Positions 59,970 through 64,000 of a stretch of 64,000 nt of DNA are shown piece by piece (positions within the stretch are counted from its first letter, which is position 1; the number at the start of each line of letters is the position of its first letter). Below the pieces are notes generated by a model. The model worked only from the letters and a program-made list of their open reading frames with translations. It was not told the DNA's origin and did not search any database. The position numbers and the translations under genes were made by a program. The DNA is from Allocoprobacillus halotolerans. Its GTDB lineage: Bacteria > Bacillota_I > Bacilli_A > Erysipelotrichales > Coprobacillaceae. The stretch spans positions 911,608 through 975,607 of the forward strand of contig NZ_CP101620.1 in NCBI RefSeq assembly GCF_024399475.1. The letters are read 5' to 3'.

Positions 59970-61161
59970 TTACTTGCTATTTTTATAATGAGCCGGACTC
60001 ATACCTGTTATATCTTTAAAGACTTTTTGAAAATGACTTTGACTAGAAAATTGTAAAATATCGCAATTTCTAGTAAAGAATAATGTGAGTTTTTAATCAA
60101 AAACTGGGCTTCTTTAATCTTTTGACAATTGATATATTGTTTTAAAGATTGACCAGTGATTTTCTTGAATTGTGACGATAAATAACTTGGATTCATATCT
60201 ACTTCTTGAGCCAGTTCATCTAAAGTTATATGTTGATGAAGATGATGTGAAATATAAGCTTTACAACTTTTTACCCAATAAGGATTTTGAATATGCTTAT
60301 AACGCTTTACTAGATGTGTAAAATCAGTAATCGCATCACTAATTACTTTATATATTTGTTGACTTGTTTGACATTGATCTGTTTTCATAATGTATACATC
60401 GCTTAACGTATAAGCTTTCGCAACTGGAACACCAACGTCTATAACGGAACGGGTAAATATCGCAATAGCACTGACAACTTTATATTTAGAAGATTGCATT
60501 TGATTTTGAGAAAGATGTCTTTCATCTCTAATTTGTAATAATTCACTCAATAAAATACGAGCTTGGGTACTATTTTCATTTTGAATACAGTTAATTATCT
60601 TTTTTTCATACTCATAACTAAAATCATGTAAAGAATTTTCACGAATCTCAAACAGTTCCTGATTCAATGTTTCCTCCTGTTTCAATGGATCAGTGCTTGG
60701 TTTTATAAAATTAAGTTTTAATTCATTAATAGCAATGTTTTGTCCTGTTATTATTTGATATGCAAAGGCAATATTTTGATTTAAATTTTCAAAAACATAA
60801 GGCATATTCATAAAATCATTAAGAGTATAAGGTTGTATAACATGTTTTAATATTTCATAATCCGATGGTTTATCTTTTGTTGTCATTTTTTTACTAAAAA
60901 TGGGTCCTAAAACAACATAAGAAATATCTTCTAAAGGATATGAAAAAAGAAGAAAGCTGCATCTTTAAAACAAGTATATATTTTATATTGATTAAGTTTT
61001 TGTAAATCAACTATAGATTGAAAATAATCAGTTTCTAATTGTAAGAAGAATGATGGTGTAGAATACTTGATATGAATTTGATTATCCAAAAGGTAGATAG
61101 GAATTTGTAAACACTGATAGATGGAAGGTAATGCAATGATTAATTCTGTTTGTGTCATCAT
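59970..61161 (-). CDS. AraC-family transcriptional regulator (two frameshifts)
   Basis: About 397 residues if repaired. N-terminal piece MTQTELIIALPSIYQCLQIP (ATG 61161 or 61158, RBS GAAAGG) with a PAS/sensor-like domain, a break near 60945 (one extra T, FFF then SYPLEDISYVVLGPIFSKKM), a middle part with MTTKDKPSDYEILKHVIQPY, and a C-terminal double HTH (HITLDELAQEVDMNPSYLSS, QFKKITGQSLKQYINCQKIK) that breaks near 60058 (one missing T). The last helix QFSSQSHFQKVFKDITGMSP follows. It is transcribed away from the second GH1 gene and probably controls it. Confidence 0.82.
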
Positions 61162-61232
61162 AAAAATCATCCTTTCTTTATCATTGTACAATGATTTATA
61201 AAGATTGAAAATAAAAAAGAAAAGAGGAATAG

Positions 61233-62696
<1,464 letters not shown>

Positions 62697-62700
62697 AAAA

Positions 62701-62738
62701 GGTTTCAGAATGTCAAATGGCATCTGAAATCTTTTTTA
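62701..62738. terminator. Terminator between the GH1 and deoC genes
   Basis: GGTTTCAGA pairs with TCTGAAATC around a 20-base loop, with T/A runs on both sides, between convergent genes. Confidence 0.75.
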
Positions 62739-63404
62739 TTATTGTTCAAATTCTTCTAATATTTTAAGTGAACTGCTTGTTCCAATACGGCTTGCTCCAG
62801 CGTTAATCATAGCTTGACATGTTTTCCAATCACGAATACCACCAGCTGCTTTTACTAACACATCATCACCAACTGTTTCTTTCATTAAACGCACATCTTC
62901 TACGGTCGCTCCTGAAGTGCCAAAACCTGTACTTGTTTTAATATAATCAGGTCTTACCTTTTTTGCTATTAGAGCAATTTGTTTAATTTCTTCTTTTGTC
63001 AAATAACAGTTTTCAAAAATCACTTTACATATAATATGATGTTGATGACAAAGTGATACAATCTCCTGCATTTCTTTTTCAATATAATCCCAATCATGCA
63101 TTTTCGCTTTCCCGACATTAATCACATAGTCAATTTCATCTGCACCATCTTGAATTGCTTGTTTTGTTTCTGCAAGTTTGACTTCCAATGTTGTTTGTCC
63201 TAAAGGAAATGAAATAGCTGCACCAACATGTACATCTGTTCCTTTTAATAACTCTTTACAAAGTTTCACTGGTTCACTATTAATGGCTACCATTGCTGCT
63301 TTCATATCTTTTGCTTCTTGACACAATTTGATGAAATCATCATCTGTGGCATAAGCCTTTAAGAATGTATGATCAAACATTTTTGCTAGTTCTTCTTTTG
63401 TCAT
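62739..63404 (-). CDS. deoC: Deoxyribose-phosphate aldolase
   Basis: 221 residues. It cleaves 2-deoxyribose-5-phosphate to glyceraldehyde-3-phosphate and acetaldehyde. MTKEELAKMFDHTFLKAYAT at the start, catalytic Asp in ADEIDYVINVGKAKMHDWDY near 90, Schiff-base Lys in DYIKTSTGFGTSGATVEDVR near 155, and VLVKAAGGIRDWKTCQAMIN near 180. RBS GAGGAGG. It stands alone, close to a sugar region, with no nucleoside genes nearby. Confidence 0.96.
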   Translation of the reverse strand: MTKEELAKMFDHTFLKAYATDDDFIKLCQEAKDMKAAMVAINSEPVKLCKELLKGTDVHVGAAISFPLGQTTLEVKLAETKQAIQDGADEIDYVINVGKAKMHDWDYIEKEMQEIVSLCHQHHIICKVIFENCYLTKEEIKQIALIAKKVRPDYIKTSTGFGTSGATVEDVRLMKETVGDDVLVKAAGGIRDWKTCQAMINAGASRIGTSSSLKILEEFEQ

Positions 63405-63451
63405 GCTTTTTCCTCCTCATTTTTATATTTCAATTATAACACAAACAAAAA

Positions 63452-63482
63452 AGAAAAACCTATGGATTCTATGTCCATAGGT
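63452..63482 (-). terminator. Terminator after the 3D-domain gene
   Basis: On the minus strand ACCTATGGA pairs with TCCATAGGT around a short loop and is followed by TTTTTC. It sits just after the 3D-domain stop. Confidence 0.75.
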
Positions 63483-63489
63483 CATCAAT

Positions 63490-64000
63490 CTATCTCCAAA
63501 AATTTGCATTTCCACTACCAAGTGAAACAACTTCAAATTTGGTATTATGTGAGGTGCCTCCACTAAAATATCTTTTTCCTGAACCTTCACTACCATTAAA
63601 AATATCAATTTTATTTCCCTTAATAGCACCACCACGATCTACAACAATTCCATAAATAGTACCAGCTGTATTTAAATTATGATTAGAAATCTTAATCACT
63701 GTTCCAAATGGAATCGAACGATCAGCTGCTAAGCAATAATATTTCTTTCCTTTATAATATAAATATGGTGAATTCGTATTATTGACACCACTTGTAGGTG
63801 ATAACTTCACACCAGAAGAAGATGTTCCTCCACATCCTGTACAATCTCCACCATAAAGTGTCAATCTTCCAGTAAATGTTGTTCCTTCTAAAACACCACC
63901 ATATTGAATAATTTTATCCACTGGTTCTTCAATGATCTCTTCTTTAATCATTTGTTGATTCGTTTCTTTTCCATTAGCATAAGTGAAAAGATAAGTTCTT
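63490..64000 (-). CDS. G5-3D domain cell-wall protein, C-terminal part (runs off window)
   Basis: The frame is open across the right edge, giving about 169 visible C-terminal residues. TYLFTYANGKETNQQMIKEE and EPVDKIIQYGG form the end of a G5 domain. Then a linker and a 3D domain: LAADRSIPFGTVIKISNHNL and TIYGIVVDRGGAIKGNKIDI with the Asp residues that give the domain its name. G5-3D proteins (YabE/Rpf-like, or lytic transglycosylases) bind or cleave peptidoglycan. The N-terminal part, probably with a signal peptide, lies outside the window. Confidence 0.88.
   Translation of the reverse strand, partial: RTYLFTYANGKETNQQMIKEEIIEEPVDKIIQYGGVLEGTTFTGRLTLYGGDCTGCGGTSSSGVKLSPTSGVNNTNSPYLYYKGKKYYCLAADRSIPFGTVIKISNHNLNTAGTIYGIVVDRGGAIKGNKIDIFNGSEGSGKRYFSGGTSHNTKFEVVSLGSGNANFWR

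Overview
The window is AT-rich, densely coded low-GC Firmicute DNA. Gene content (glycyl radical enzyme with an fsa-type aldolase, PTS/6-phospho-beta-glucosidase clusters, FeoB with Cys-rich partners, tgt-queA-queH, LytTR signalling) fits an anaerobic gut Erysipelotrichia/Coprobacillaceae-type organism. That placement is an inference. I saw no rRNA, tRNA, CRISPR array or phage block.

Layout. 0-1.8 kb: end of a Pho regulon (pstS, start of pstC), each with a tandem PhoP-type box. 1.8-7.7 kb: CoA-disulfide reductase with rhodanese domain, then an fsa-type aldolase and a glycyl radical enzyme, with the divergent activase. 7.7-14.5 kb: a cassette of LytTR response regulator, AgrC-like kinase, small secreted protein, ABC ATPase and three small membrane proteins. 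It is interrupted by a group IIC intron sitting directly after the kinase terminator. Tandem TTCATCAAC repeats, 20 bp apart and exactly 28 nt from the -10 box, precede both the regulator gene and the secreted-protein gene, so the two halves look like one regulon. 14.6-16 kb: a gene remnant and a broken DeoR regulator. 16-24.3 kb: an iron region with feoA-feoA-feoB, three small membrane partners, a siderophore-type ABC pair, a TetR regulator, and a short transcript encoding a 19-residue His-rich peptide. Five GTTAG-N6-CTAAC operators tie these together. 24.4-29.4 kb: lipoprotein, serA-serC, PHP phosphatase, a broken unknown gene. 29.5-37.5 kb: alpha-glucosidase, a MarR-controlled ABC exporter pair, and two CobW/G3E GTPases, the second fused to a YcgQ-like C-terminal domain. 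37.6-39.0 kb: a higher-GC tyrosine-integrase remnant fused to a foreign signal peptide. 39.3-46.6 kb: queuosine operon, a membrane-fused PstS-like protein, a CPA1-type antiporter, and small envelope or unknown genes. 46.9-62.7 kb: beta-glucoside uptake and hydrolysis (GH4, nagB, truncated EIIC, EIIA-EIIB fusion, IS110 element, PRD regulator, RDD protein, Fru-type EIIA-EIIB, a structured leader RNA, intact EIIC, two GH1 enzymes, ROK kinase, AraC regulator). 62.7-64 kb: deoC and the C-terminal part of a G5-3D cell-wall protein.

A caution applies throughout. About twenty single-base frameshifts, nearly all in A/T homopolymers, break otherwise well-preserved genes (queA, nagB, glycyl radical enzyme and activase, ABC exporter, CobW, antiporter, PRD, AraC and DeoR regulators, ROK kinase, RDD protein). 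The pattern looks more like uncorrected long-read consensus errors than real gene decay. I therefore annotate those genes end to end and mark each break. The integrase remnant, the AlbA_2-like remnant and the truncated EIIC look like true rearrangements.
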